Counted from the stretch's first letter, positions 54,070 through 63,111 are shown. The stretch: DNA of 64,000 bases from Shewanella sp. KX20019 (GCF_016757755.1 NZ_CP068437.1:372001-436000); one strand, 5' to 3'. The notes: generated by a model not told the origin, from the sequence alone. Made by a program: numbers and translations.

Positions 54070-56667
54070 GTGCTAGAAGCATATCGTAAACACGTCGCAG
54101 AACGTGCTTCAGAGGGCGTAGTCCCTAAGCCATTAGATGCCCAACAAGTGGCACTACTTGTCGAATTGGTAAAGAATCCACCAGCAGGTGAAGAAGCTTT
54201 TATTCTTGATCTGATTGAAAACCGTATCCCACCCGGTGTTGACGAAGCTGCATACGTCAAAGCAGGCTTTTTAGATGCCGTCGCCAAAGGCGAAGTATCA
54301 TCAAGCATTCTGTCATCTGAGCGAGCGGTAGAGCTGCTTGGAACGATGCAAGGCGGTTATAACATTGAGCCACTCATTGCTCAGTTAGATAACGATGCGC
54401 AAGCGCCACTTGCTGTTAACGCACTGTCTCACACGCTGCTGATGTTTGATTCTTTCCACGACGTAGTGGAAAAGATGAAAGCGGGTAATGACTACGCTAA
54501 ACAAGTTGTTCATGCATGGGCAGACGCTAAGTGGTTCCTATCTCGTCCTAAGCTTGCCGAAAAGATTTCTCTGACCGTATTTAAGGTGTCAGGCGAGACC
54601 AATACTGATGATTTGTCACCTGCACCCGATGCATGGTCACGTCCTGATATTCCTTTACACGCATTAGCGATGTTAAAGAATGCCCGTGACGGTATTGTTC
54701 CTGATGAGGCTGGCACTGTTGGCCCAATCAAAGAGATCGAGTCACTAAAGACCAAGGGTTTCCCATTGGTTTATGTCGGTGATGTTGTTGGTACCGGTTC
54801 TTCGCGTAAATCAGCGACTAACTCAGTGCTTTGGTTCATGGGTGATGATATCCCTAACGTGCCTAACAAGCGTGCTGGTGGTTTCTGTTTTGGCGGTAAA
54901 ATTGCGCCAATCTTCTTCAATACCATGGAAGATGCCGGCGCATTGCCAATTGAGCTAGACGTGAGCAAGATGGAGATGGGTGATGTTATTGATATCTATC
55001 CATACCAAGGTGTTGTTAAGCGTCACGATAGCGATGAAGTTATCTCGGAGTTCTCGCTAAAGACCGACGTGTTAATGGATGAAGTTCGAGCCGGTGGCCG
55101 TATTCCATTAATCATTGGCCGTGGTCTTACTGACCGTGCTCGTGAAACGCTTGCACTTGAAGCATCGGCTGTATTTGTACGTCCACAAGATGTCGCTGAT
55201 ACAGGTAAGGGCTTTACTCTTGCGCAGAAGATGGTCGGTAAGGCATGTGGTGTGACAGGTATTCGTCCAGGCCAATACTGTGAACCTAAGATGTCATCTG
55301 TTGGTTCGCAAGATACCACAGGCCCTATGACACGTGATGAACTTAAAGATCTCGCCTGTCTTGGTTTTAGTGCTGATTTGACGATGCAGTCTTTCTGTCA
55401 CACAGCAGCTTATCCAAAGCCTATTGATGTGAACACACACCATACATTGCCTGATTTCATCATGAATCGTGGTGGCGTTGCATTACGTCCAGGTGACGGT
55501 GTCATTCACTCATGGTTGAACCGTATGTTGTTGCCAGATACTGTTGGTACTGGTGGTGATTCACATACGCGTTTCCCTATTGGTATCTCGTTCCCAGCCG
55601 GTTCTGGTCTAGTAGCGTTTGCTGCGGCCACAGGTGTAATGCCACTGGACATGCCAGAATCAATTTTGGTTCGCTTTAAAGGCGAAATGCAACCAGGTAT
55701 GACATTACGTGACTTGGTACATGCGATTCCGCTTAAAGCTATTGAGATGGGTCTGCTGACTGTTGAGAAGAAAGGTAAGATTAATGCCTTCTCTGGTCGA
55801 GTATTGGAGATTGAAGGTCTTGAGCAGCTTAAAGTTGAGCAGGCGTTTGAGCTTTCTGACGCATCAGCTGAGCGTAGTGCTGCAGGTTGTACTATCAAGC
55901 TAGGCAAAGAACCGATCATTGAATATCTAAACTCTAACATCGTCATGCTGAAGTGGATGATAGCTGAGGGTTATGGTGACCGTCGTACTATCGAACGCCG
56001 TATCACAGCGATGCAAGAGTGGTTAGCTAATCCTGAGCTAATGCAAGCAGACAGCGATGCTGAGTATGCAGAAATTATCGAAATCGATTTGAATGACATC
56101 AAAGAACCTATTCTTTGTGCACCAAACGATCCAGATGATGCAGTGTTACTTTCATCGGTAGTTGATACCAAGATTGACGAAGTTTTCGTTGGTTCTTGTA
56201 TGACTAATATCGGCCACTTCCGTGCAACCGGTAAGATGCTAGATAAGTTTGCTACCACTTTGCCTACACGTTTGTGGATTGCACCGCCAACTAAGATGGA
56301 TCGCGATCAGCTTACTGAAGAGGGCTATTATGCTATCTTCGGCCGTGTCGGTGCGCGTATTGAGATCCCTGGCTGTTCACTGTGTATGGGTAACCAAGCC
56401 CGTGTTGCTGAAGGTGCTACAGTAGTGTCTACCTCTACCCGTAACTTCCCTAACCGTCTTGGTACGGGTGCTAACGTATACTTAGCATCTGCTGAGCTTG
56501 CGGCGGTTGCAGCGTTACTCGGTCGTCTACCATCGCCTGATGAGTACCAGACATACGCTAAAGAGTTAGATGCAACTGCAGCTGACACTTATCGTTATCT
56601 TAGCTTTGATAAAATTGCATCGTACACAGAAAAAGCAGGCGAAGTTATCTTCCAGTCTGCTGTCTAA
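54070..56667 (+). CDS. acnB: Aconitate hydratase B AcnB
   Basis: An 865-residue iron-sulfur enzyme of the TCA cycle (citrate to isocitrate), and 2-methyl-cis-aconitate hydratase in the methylcitrate cycle. The GTG at 54070 (reading LEAYRKHVAERAS after the start) follows AGAGGA and gives exactly the length of E. coli AcnB; an in-frame start at 54037 adds a non-homologous leader. Cluster cysteines are in SCMTNIGHF and GCSLCMGNQ; the N-terminal HEAT-like domain and swivel domain (VGTGSSRKSATNS) are in the order typical of type B. Confidence 0.97.
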   Translation: MLEAYRKHVAERASEGVVPKPLDAQQVALLVELVKNPPAGEEAFILDLIENRIPPGVDEAAYVKAGFLDAVAKGEVSSSILSSERAVELLGTMQGGYNIEPLIAQLDNDAQAPLAVNALSHTLLMFDSFHDVVEKMKAGNDYAKQVVHAWADAKWFLSRPKLAEKISLTVFKVSGETNTDDLSPAPDAWSRPDIPLHALAMLKNARDGIVPDEAGTVGPIKEIESLKTKGFPLVYVGDVVGTGSSRKSATNSVLWFMGDDIPNVPNKRAGGFCFGGKIAPIFFNTMEDAGALPIELDVSKMEMGDVIDIYPYQGVVKRHDSDEVISEFSLKTDVLMDEVRAGGRIPLIIGRGLTDRARETLALEASAVFVRPQDVADTGKGFTLAQKMVGKACGVTGIRPGQYCEPKMSSVGSQDTTGPMTRDELKDLACLGFSADLTMQSFCHTAAYPKPIDVNTHHTLPDFIMNRGGVALRPGDGVIHSWLNRMLLPDTVGTGGDSHTRFPIGISFPAGSGLVAFAAATGVMPLDMPESILVRFKGEMQPGMTLRDLVHAIPLKAIEMGLLTVEKKGKINAFSGRVLEIEGLEQLKVEQAFELSDASAERSAAGCTIKLGKEPIIEYLNSNIVMLKWMIAEGYGDRRTIERRITAMQEWLANPELMQADSDAEYAEIIEIDLNDIKEPILCAPNDPDDAVLLSSVVDTKIDEVFVGSCMTNIGHFRATGKMLDKFATTLPTRLWIAPPTKMDRDQLTEEGYYAIFGRVGARIEIPGCSLCMGNQARVAEGATVVSTSTRNFPNRLGTGANVYLASAELAAVAALLGRLPSPDEYQTYAKELDATAADTYRYLSFDKIASYTEKAGEVIFQSAV

Positions 56668-56694
56668 TATGTAATAGATTCAAATTGATGTGCT

Positions 56695-56725
56695 AAAAAG
56701 GCCAGCTAATTAGCTGGCCTTTTTT
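56695..56725 (+). terminator. acnB terminator
   Basis: AAAAAGGCCAGCTA is mirrored by TAGCTGGCCTTTTTT as an almost continuous palindrome 28 bp after the stop. Confidence 0.93.
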
Positions 56726-56831
56726 ATGTCTTCTTTGCGGGCTATAGATAATAACTCACACTAGGGTAAAAGCCTCGGGGATATAGGCTGTTCTAGCTCA
56801 ATAGCGAAAATTTCAAATACTTATCAACTAA

Positions 56832-57299
56832 TTAAGAGTGCTTAGTATGCAGCACTTCTAGTAGCTTATCTTCAAGTGCAAAGCGTGTTTCCATGGCATG
56901 CCCTAGTGATGACAAATCTTTATCTAGCTGGAATAGCACTTTTTCATCTTCGGCTTCAGTGTACTTGTCGTTAAAGTCGAGCGCTGTGTCTGTTGTCTCA
57001 CTAATCTGTGGCACCAATTGCTGAGCAAGTTCCTGGCTTGAACTACCATTTTTCTCACAAGCGGTGACAACTTGATCGTAAATTTCGAAATGGCCTTCAG
57101 ATACGTAATCCATCAATTGATCACAAAACGCTTTCACTGAATCGAATGCAGGTAAGGAGTTCTCTGAAACTTCATAGGGAGGAATACCAGCGATTTGGCA
57201 GTAGTTAACAAGCAGTTTACGGCGGTTGTTTAGCCATTGATCTATAAGAGTATTTGAACCACCCCATTTTTGTTCGGCTTTTTCTAACTTTCTTAGCAT
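56832..57299 (-). CDS. rsd: Anti-sigma-70 regulator Rsd/AlgQ
   Basis: A 155-residue helical protein that sequesters the housekeeping sigma factor in stationary phase. GSNTLIDQWLNNRRKLLVNYC near the N-terminus, LMDYVSEGHFEIYDQV in the middle and METRFALEDKLLEVL at the end match Rsd/AlgQ, and the length equals E. coli Rsd (158). It sits beside hemE, as in many gammaproteobacteria. The ATG follows GGGGAAG. Confidence 0.9.
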   Translation of the reverse strand: MLRKLEKAEQKWGGSNTLIDQWLNNRRKLLVNYCQIAGIPPYEVSENSLPAFDSVKAFCDQLMDYVSEGHFEIYDQVVTACEKNGSSSQELAQQLVPQISETTDTALDFNDKYTEAEDEKVLFQLDKDLSSLGHAMETRFALEDKLLEVLHTKHS

Positions 57300-57435
57300 G
57301 ATCTTCCCCGTTAAGAATCTATCCTTAACATCTAATGTAGGGGAGAAGTACTGTATTGATCAACCACTTTTCGACGATTTAGGTGGAATTAGTGAATGGA
57401 CATACCAGCTAGCAGGTAAGGAGGGGAGCTAAAAA

Positions 57436-57526
57436 GAAAAAAGCCCAGCGATAGAATCCTATCGCTGGGCGAGTAATGTTTTTGCAGGCTCGATGCGACG
57501 AGCTTCTTGATTGTTCTTGCTAGCGC
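57436..57526 (-). ncRNA. Candidate ~90-nt small RNA between rsd and hemE
   Basis: A sigma-70 promoter at 57533-57561 on the minus strand predicts a start near 57526. The transcript has a small CTCG/CGAG stem, an A-rich linker, then a perfect 12-bp stem (57443-57454/57459-57470) with a four-base loop and a T6 run ending near 57436. No reading frame fits. The structure is that of an Hfq-type trans-acting sRNA; no known family was recognised. Confidence 0.6.
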
Positions 57527-57532
57527 AGACTT

Positions 57533-57561
57533 TTTATACCAAAGCTGACCACTAGGTGCAA
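57533..57561 (-). promoter_or_regulatory. Sigma-70 promoter of the candidate sRNA
   Basis: TTGCAC (57561-57556), exactly 17 bp, TATAAA (57538-57533), with a TGG just before the -10 that could act as an extended -10. No downstream gene on this strand other than rsd, which lies beyond the terminator. Confidence 0.65.
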
Positions 57562-57824
57562 CTTTTTTCTGTCACATTGAGAGTTGTACAGCTTGTGTTA
57601 AGCCCTATTGTGGGTCTGTGTCGCACTTTTACTTGATATGAGAACTAGCGTTAACGGCTTAGAAATAATGCAGTTAGGCAGATAATAATGTTAACTACAT
57701 CCTAGTTGCGGCTATTTGTCGGGTTACTGGTCACATAATTTCACCGATAGAGGTTACTTTATTAACGTAAATGCTAAACTACTGACCCAAGCGGATATCA
57801 ATATAAGTTTAGGAATCAAGCCAA

Positions 57825-58889
57825 ATGGCAGAATTAAAGAATGATCGTTATTTACGTGCTTTATTAAAACAGCCTGTCGACAGAACTCCTGTCTGGATGA
57901 TGCGTCAAGCTGGTCGTTATCTTCCAGAGTACAAAGCAACCCGCGCTCAAGCCGGTGATTTCATGTCGCTTTGTAAAGACCAAGACTTGGCTTGTGAAGT
58001 GACTTTACAACCACTACGTCGTTATGACCTAGATGCTGCTATTTTATTCTCTGATATTCTTACTGTTCCAGATGCTATGGGACTCGGTCTGTATTTTGAA
58101 ACTGGCGAAGGCCCACGTTTCCAGCGTCCTACAGATACTATCGACTCAATCAAAAAGCTATGTATCCCAGATCCAGAAGATGAACTTGGCTATGTGATGC
58201 GTGCAGTTAGCACTATTCGTCGTGAACTTAAAGGCGAAGTGCCGTTAATCGGTTTCTCTGGTTCACCTTGGACGCTAGCGACTTATATGGTTGAAGGCGG
58301 TTCAAGCAAGACATTCGAAAAGATCAAAAAGATGGCTTACGAAGAGCCAGCAACATTGCACATGCTGTTAGATAAGTTAGCTGATTCAGTTATCTTGTAT
58401 CTGAACGCTCAAGTTGCTAACGGTGCACAGTCACTAATGATTTTCGATTCTTGGGGTGGCGCGCTTTCTCACCATGCATACCGTGAATTCTCACTGCGTT
58501 ACATGCAAAAAATCGTTGATGGTCTAACGCGTCATGCAGACGGTCGTCAGGTTCCTGTTACCTTGTTCACTAAAGGTGGCGGACTATGGCTTGAGTCTAT
58601 GGCTGAAACTGGCTGTGATGCATTAGGGCTAGATTGGACTGTTGATATCGGTGATGCACGTCGCCGCGTAGGGCATAAAGTTGCGCTACAAGGCAACATG
58701 GACCCATCTGTACTTTACGCTTCTCCTGAGCGTATTCATCAAGAAGTAGAGCAGATTCTATCTTCTTACGGTGAAGGTACTGGCCACGTATTTAACTTGG
58801 GCCACGGTATTCATCAGCATGTTAACCCAGAGCATGCCGGTTCATTTATCAACTCAGTAAATGAGTTATCAGGTAAATACCATAAGTAA
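57825..58889 (+). CDS. hemE: Uroporphyrinogen decarboxylase HemE
   Basis: A 354-residue cytoplasmic enzyme that decarboxylates uroporphyrinogen III to coproporphyrinogen III in haem synthesis. Both family signatures are intact: PVWMMRQAGRYLPEY (about residues 21-35) and GFSGSPWTLATYMVEGG (near 145). ILFSDILTVPDAMG holds the catalytic Asp. It ends with a clear terminator. Confidence 0.97.
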   Translation: MAELKNDRYLRALLKQPVDRTPVWMMRQAGRYLPEYKATRAQAGDFMSLCKDQDLACEVTLQPLRRYDLDAAILFSDILTVPDAMGLGLYFETGEGPRFQRPTDTIDSIKKLCIPDPEDELGYVMRAVSTIRRELKGEVPLIGFSGSPWTLATYMVEGGSSKTFEKIKKMAYEEPATLHMLLDKLADSVILYLNAQVANGAQSLMIFDSWGGALSHHAYREFSLRYMQKIVDGLTRHADGRQVPVTLFTKGGGLWLESMAETGCDALGLDWTVDIGDARRRVGHKVALQGNMDPSVLYASPERIHQEVEQILSSYGEGTGHVFNLGHGIHQHVNPEHAGSFINSVNELSGKYHK

Positions 58890-58913
58890 CCTACTACTTT
58901 CGTAGTTTGCTTT

Positions 58914-58941
58914 AAAAGGCTCAGTTTACTGGGCCTTTTTT
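58914..58941 (+). terminator. hemE terminator
   Basis: AAAAGGCTCAG and CTGGGCCTTTTTT form a stem around TTTA, with a T-run, 25 bp after the stop. Confidence 0.85.
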
Positions 58942-59006
58942 GTGGCTGCTATCTGAGAATATGCAGTATTAATATTGTAGTTGGACTCAGTCTATAAGCA
59001 TCGCAT

Positions 59007-59145
59007 GACCAACATCCCGGCGCTTCGCCCATTCCGTTGTAAAGAGTTAAACAAGAAGGGCTGCTAGTCCTATCCTCTTCGCATCCACCATGAGAAGTAG
59101 CCTTCCTCCTACTTATTCGAAATAGCTTAACGCCTCCTATGGGGA
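59007..59145 (-). repeat. Dispersed repeat G, copy 2
   Basis: Inverted relative to 52818-52976. In reverse complement it begins CCATAGGAGGCGTTAAGC, then CTATTTCGAATAAGTAGGAGG and ends AATGGGCGAAGCGCCGGGAT. Confidence 0.65.
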
Positions 59146-59157
59146 GTGGGTGCTTTT

Positions 59158-60675
59158 CTAACCCAGTGCTGTTTTCGTTGTGATTTGCTCGATACTAGTT
59201 ACTTCTGCCGGCTCAGTTACTACTAACTCAATCCTAAAGTCACAGCCTTTTCCTGGCTGACTTTCAATTTCAATATCACATTCTAAGATCCCCAGTAATT
59301 GCCTCACAATTGCCAGCCCGACTCCAAGTTGTGGCAGTGCAGTTTGTGTCGCTATCATTGCTAGCGGCTTGTGAGTCATCTGTTTCAGCGCCGCCAATTC
59401 ATGTTTGTGCATGCCGGAGCCATTATCACTGACTCGTAGCCATATTTTGTTGGCTGACTTATCCCAGATGGTTTTAATGCTAATCTTGCCACGCTCTGGG
59501 GTGTAACGTATGGCGTTATCAACGAGATTATTGAGGACTCGTAGCAATAGTTGTCGATCGGTGCGAACGGTTAGCTTATGGCTGTCTGTAAAGCTCAGCA
59601 TAACTTTTTTACTGTTGGCTCGTGGCGCAAACGTTAGTTGCAGCTCTTCCAGTAAATCAGCCAGATAGATCTCATTCCAACTTGGGGTTACTTGGCCGTT
59701 TTCAAGCGCCTCCAGCTCAAGCATTTGACCTAACAGTTGCTGCAGATGCTGACTAGCATTAGCAGCAACTTCAATTAAGTCACTACTGCGTTCACTGGGG
59801 GGGAGCAATAACCAAGTATCGATATAACCCTGTAGTGAGGTAAGTGGGGTCTTTAAGTCGTGTGATAGATGCAACATAAATTCATGCCGCTCCTCTTGTT
59901 GTCGGTTAATCGCTTGATGTTGCTGACTTAAGGCTTGCAGTAGTGTGTTGATATGCTCGCTGAGCTGGTTGATCTCACTGCTACCGCTATATCGGCCTGG
60001 TAACATCACTCCTGAGTCTAACTTTTGAGCGGCGACTAAGCCTAAGTCATTTTCGAGTCTGCTCAAGGGGGCCGTAAATAGCTTGAGTAACAAGACGAAT
60101 AGAATAAATGCGAAGCCAACTGTGATGAGAATGGCGGCCGTCCAAAATTGTGGTGCTTGATGTTCACTGACAATAGACTGCCAAGTATCAAAGTCCTCGC
60201 CACCAATGATGACGTAGAGATAGCCAGTTTGCAGCCCACTTTCGTCGAGTAGTTTTGCGGCCGAGAAGATTTTATCTTTGCTGATAGAACGGGGGTCTGT
60301 GCCCAATATCGGCAAATTAGCCCCCTGAATAAAGCGCTCGATAGTGTCGGTGTCGACGCTGTTTTGTTTTATCTTCTCTTCGTTTGCATCGTAAGCGATG
60401 AGCGTACCTTGTCTGTCTAGGGTATAGATTTCAAAGCTTGGACCTAGCAGCATAAAATCATGGAAAGCTTCTTTGAGGGCTGCATCAGAGGTGATGCCTT
60501 TTGAGAGCAGCGGGTTAATATGTGCCATATGTTCAGCTAGCTCACGATGTAAAGATTGCTGGATCTGGTTGCGGCTAAAGTCCTGACTGAATTGTAGCCA
60601 CTGCCATAGCGCAATCAAGAGAATAAAAATCACCAAGGTTGCCGCCAGTAAAATACGACTAAACAAACTCTTCAT
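59158..60675 (-). CDS. Membrane sensor histidine kinase
   Basis: A 505-residue kinase. Two membrane helices (about 8-28 and 178-200) flank a periplasmic sensor of roughly 150 residues (TYDL-type, DRQGTLIAYDANEEK). A HAMP linker follows, then HisKA with phospho-acceptor His in HLSHDLKTPLTSLQGY, and an ATPase with N box NNLVDNAIRYTP, G1 VSDNGSGM and G2 LGVGLAIVRQL. AGGAGATAG precedes the ATG. It is the last gene of the apparent spondin-RR-HK operon and is separated from the regulator gene by 10-bp tandem repeats. It is the cognate partner of that regulator by position. Confidence 0.93.
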   Translation of the reverse strand: MKSLFSRILLAATLVIFILLIALWQWLQFSQDFSRNQIQQSLHRELAEHMAHINPLLSKGITSDAALKEAFHDFMLLGPSFEIYTLDRQGTLIAYDANEEKIKQNSVDTDTIERFIQGANLPILGTDPRSISKDKIFSAAKLLDESGLQTGYLYVIIGGEDFDTWQSIVSEHQAPQFWTAAILITVGFAFILFVLLLKLFTAPLSRLENDLGLVAAQKLDSGVMLPGRYSGSSEINQLSEHINTLLQALSQQHQAINRQQEERHEFMLHLSHDLKTPLTSLQGYIDTWLLLPPSERSSDLIEVAANASQHLQQLLGQMLELEALENGQVTPSWNEIYLADLLEELQLTFAPRANSKKVMLSFTDSHKLTVRTDRQLLLRVLNNLVDNAIRYTPERGKISIKTIWDKSANKIWLRVSDNGSGMHKHELAALKQMTHKPLAMIATQTALPQLGVGLAIVRQLLGILECDIEIESQPGKGCDFRIELVVTEPAEVTSIEQITTKTALG

Positions 60676-60710
60676 TAGGCTATCTCCTGCGTCAGCCGCT
60701 AGATTTGTGG

Positions 60711-60770
60711 TTAGCTACTTAACGCTACTTAACGCTACTTAACGCTACTTAACGCTACTTAACGCTACTT
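60711..60770. repeat. Six-unit 10-bp tandem repeat between regulator and kinase genes
   Basis: Five exact AACGCTACTT units preceded by one variant (TTAGCTACTT). The array begins at the response-regulator stop codon. Because 10 is not a multiple of three, each added unit shifts frame and brings TAA/TAG on the minus strand. Confidence 0.92.
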
Positions 60771-61506
60771 AAGAAGCGACTTGATTGGCGGGAGGCGTAA
60801 ATTTGTAGCCGACTCCCCAGACAGTTTTGACCAAGTCAGTCGAGCAAGAACTGCGAGCCAACTTGTTGCGCAAGCGATTAATATGGCTATTAACCGTATG
60901 CTCGTATCCTGAGTAGGAATATCCCCAAACTGCCTCTAAAAGTTGCATGCGACTGAAAACCTGTTTTGGGTGTTGAGCAAGATAAAGTAATAGATCAAAC
61001 TCTCTTACCGTTAAGTTTAAGCTCTCATTAAAGGCGATAACTTCACGAGTATTACAGTTGATGGAGATGCCGTTGAACTCTAATGATTCCTCTTGATGCT
61101 CTCTTTGTTTGCCTCGCCTGAGCAGTGCTTTGACGCGGGCCCTTAGCTCTAATACGCTAAAGGGCTTTACAAGATAGTCGTCGGCGCCAGACTCTAAGCC
61201 TAAGACAACATCTGCCTCTGAATCTTTTGCGGTCAATAACATACAGGGCAACTCATTACCTGCTTCGCGGATCTGTTGGCACAGGGTGATGCCATCGCCG
61301 TCGGGTAACATTCTGTCCAGTAAAATCAGATCTATCTGCTTGGCAGCTATCACTTGGCTAGCTTGCTGCAAAGTGGTGCAGTGGGTGACAGTATGATTCA
61401 TGCTCTTTAGATTCAACATCAGCAGTTTTGCTAAGTCTTGCTCATCTTCAACCAACAATATTTTCTTGCTTGAAACAGAGGTGAAAGTGGCATTCGATCC
61501 GTTCAT
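60769..61506 (-). CDS. OmpR-family response regulator
   Basis: A 245-residue regulator. ATG 61506 follows GGGAGCTAG; ATG 61539 would add eleven residues. The receiver domain (about 13-130) has acidic pocket VEDEQD, phospho-acceptor Asp64 in LLDRMLPDGDG and the Lys in LVKPFS. The winged helix (about 145-240) shows LTVREFDLLLYLAQHP and HTVNSHINRLRNKL. It is encoded between the spondin genes and the kinase. The three 11-bp-spaced repeats at 63083-63111 are a plausible binding site. Confidence 0.93.
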   Translation of the reverse strand: MNGSNATFTSVSSKKILLVEDEQDLAKLLMLNLKSMNHTVTHCTTLQQASQVIAAKQIDLILLDRMLPDGDGITLCQQIREAGNELPCMLLTAKDSEADVVLGLESGADDYLVKPFSVLELRARVKALLRRGKQREHQEESLEFNGISINCNTREVIAFNESLNLTVREFDLLLYLAQHPKQVFSRMQLLEAVWGYSYSGYEHTVNSHINRLRNKLARSSCSTDLVKTVWGVGYKFTPPANQVAS

Positions 61507-61596
61507 GACTAGCTCCCAAAAGCGGTCCCTTTTCAACAAGACCTACCTTTAAGAGCTTTTCTTTCGATAATTTTTTAATCAATTAAATACTGGTGA

Positions 61597-62328
61597 TTAT
61601 TGAGTACGAGTGATCTTAATTGACATTACGGGATTATCGAAGCGATGAGAAGCGGAGAGTACCGAATTAGCCAGTCCATCATCAGCGCTTATTACACCCG
61701 GATGACCATGGACTTTATCGTTATCATCTCGGTCAGTATGAAAGCCTTCACCACCATCCGCAGGCCCTGGAATTGTGCCTTTTGCTTCAGAGTTTGCTTC
61801 TGTACCAGCATCGTAAGCAATCACACGTAGCGTGCTTGTGTCACCAACGGCTAAAGTTGCTAAGTTAAAACCTGTAGTGCCAGTAAAGGCGTCATTGGTG
61901 TTGACTAACATAGTTACCACAGACAAATTGGCAGCATCGGCTTGTGCAAGGCTCAGTGAGATAGTTTCTGCTCCACCAGGCACCAGTATCCCTTCACCGC
62001 TAACGAGCTCATTCACTCCATTTTCGTCCGTCAAATCACTACTGTCTCCAGATTCAGCGAGTACTTCTAAGGCGACACTGGCTGCCATACCCGTGCTCCA
62101 AAGTTTGCTATCTGATGTATGGGCCACAACCGCGATAGGAGACATAGGCTGATTAGCGGTAAGGTTAGTGACGGTGACGTTGTAATCCTGCATCACCGGC
62201 GAGACCACTGGTGGCACAACTGGCGCTGGGGAATCATTATCATTATCTGAGCAACCCGCTAACCCGATAGTCGCAAAGGCAACTAATGCCATCGCACTAC
62301 GTTTAAAATTATCTATTAGATAGTTCAT
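61597..62328 (-). CDS. Spondin-domain lipoprotein
   Basis: A 243-residue lipoprotein: lipobox IGLAGC with lipidated Cys26, then an acidic/Pro linker (PAPVVPPVVSP). A spondin_N-like domain runs from about 48 to the end, with VTVTNLTANQPMSPIAVVAH, MLVNTNDAFTG, AYDAGTEANSEAKG and HGHPGVISADD. Paralogue of the next upstream gene, to which it is joined by a 10-bp gap. Bacterial spondin-domain proteins are envelope proteins of unknown function; eukaryotic homologues bind matrix components. Likely co-transcribed with the two-component genes. Confidence 0.85.
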   Translation of the reverse strand: MNYLIDNFKRSAMALVAFATIGLAGCSDNDNDSPAPVVPPVVSPVMQDYNVTVTNLTANQPMSPIAVVAHTSDSKLWSTGMAASVALEVLAESGDSSDLTDENGVNELVSGEGILVPGGAETISLSLAQADAANLSVVTMLVNTNDAFTGTTGFNLATLAVGDTSTLRVIAYDAGTEANSEAKGTIPGPADGGEGFHTDRDDNDKVHGHPGVISADDGLANSVLSASHRFDNPVMSIKITRTQ

Positions 62329-62338
62329 GGTTTATCTC

Positions 62339-63040
62339 CTATTTCACGACCACAGTCACTCGAGCAACAGGGTTTAACCAGCGATGAACACGGCTGTCTA
62401 AATCACTTGCGCCAGCACTTAGATCTGTATCACCTAACACCCCTGGATGAATATGCACTTTATCGTTGTTACTGTTATCCATGATGCCCGTCGCGTTCAT
62501 ACCGCCATCGCCGCCAGGTGCAGCAGGGATCCCTGGGGTACCCACCATTCCGCCACCATTAATGATCTCGTCATTGGCTTCAGTGCCAGCATCATAAGCA
62601 TTGAGGGTAAAGGTGTATGTACCGGTTTCGGTTGGGATCTTCCATGCATCTAAACCAACAAAGGCATCGTTAGTCGGCAGTACCATTGCAGTGATTGATA
62701 AGTGGGTCATATCGCCGCTGTCGAGCATAATGCTTTCAACCTTGGCACTCGGTGCTAATAGTCCCATCGCAGGGTTCGCCGCTGTTACACCGCCTGCGCC
62801 TGTTACTGCAGCATCTAGATCGGCAATGTCGCCACCTTCGGCCATTTTTTGTAGCGCGGGAGTTGCCATCTCACCAGCTTGAAATAGATGACTGTCCATA
62901 TCATGGGCGGCAATGAGAATAGGAGTGAAGTAATTACCGTGGGTAAGGTTTGTAACACTGATTTCAAGCTCTGCAGCAGCTGCAGGTAGGCTCGCTAAAC
63001 TTCCGAGTATGAGGGCTTTCGCTACTTGATTAACATTCAT
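62339..63040 (-). CDS. Exported spondin-domain protein
   Basis: A 233-residue exported protein with a signal peptide (about 1-22, ending PAAAAE) and no lipobox, so soluble in the periplasm or secreted. The spondin_N-like domain has ISVTNLTHGNYFTPILIAAHD, VLPTNDAFVGLD, AYDAGTEANDE, a Gly-rich loop and VHIHPGVLGDTDL, aligning along its length with its lipoprotein paralogue. CGGAGATATATC supplies the ribosome binding site. First gene of the apparent operon. Confidence 0.87.
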   Translation of the reverse strand: MNVNQVAKALILGSLASLPAAAAELEISVTNLTHGNYFTPILIAAHDMDSHLFQAGEMATPALQKMAEGGDIADLDAAVTGAGGVTAANPAMGLLAPSAKVESIMLDSGDMTHLSITAMVLPTNDAFVGLDAWKIPTETGTYTFTLNAYDAGTEANDEIINGGGMVGTPGIPAAPGGDGGMNATGIMDNSNNDKVHIHPGVLGDTDLSAGASDLDSRVHRWLNPVARVTVVVK

Positions 63041-63082
63041 GATATATCTCCGTTGTCTGAATAGTTAAAGCATGACAAACGG

Positions 63083-63111
63083 ATATCACCTGAATATCGC
63101 CAAAATATCAC
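63083..63111 (-). promoter_or_regulatory. Triple direct repeat, probable response-regulator site
   Basis: ATATCAC (63083), ATATCGC (63094) and ATATCAC (63105) recur exactly every 11 bp, that is, on one face of the helix, about 45-70 bp before the first spondin gene. This spacing is typical of OmpR-family binding sites. Confidence 0.6.

Noticed and set aside
57443..57470. Stem between rsd and hemE as the terminator of hemE or rsd
   Set aside because: It is upstream of both genes and its T-run is on the minus strand only, so it must end a separate minus-strand transcript.
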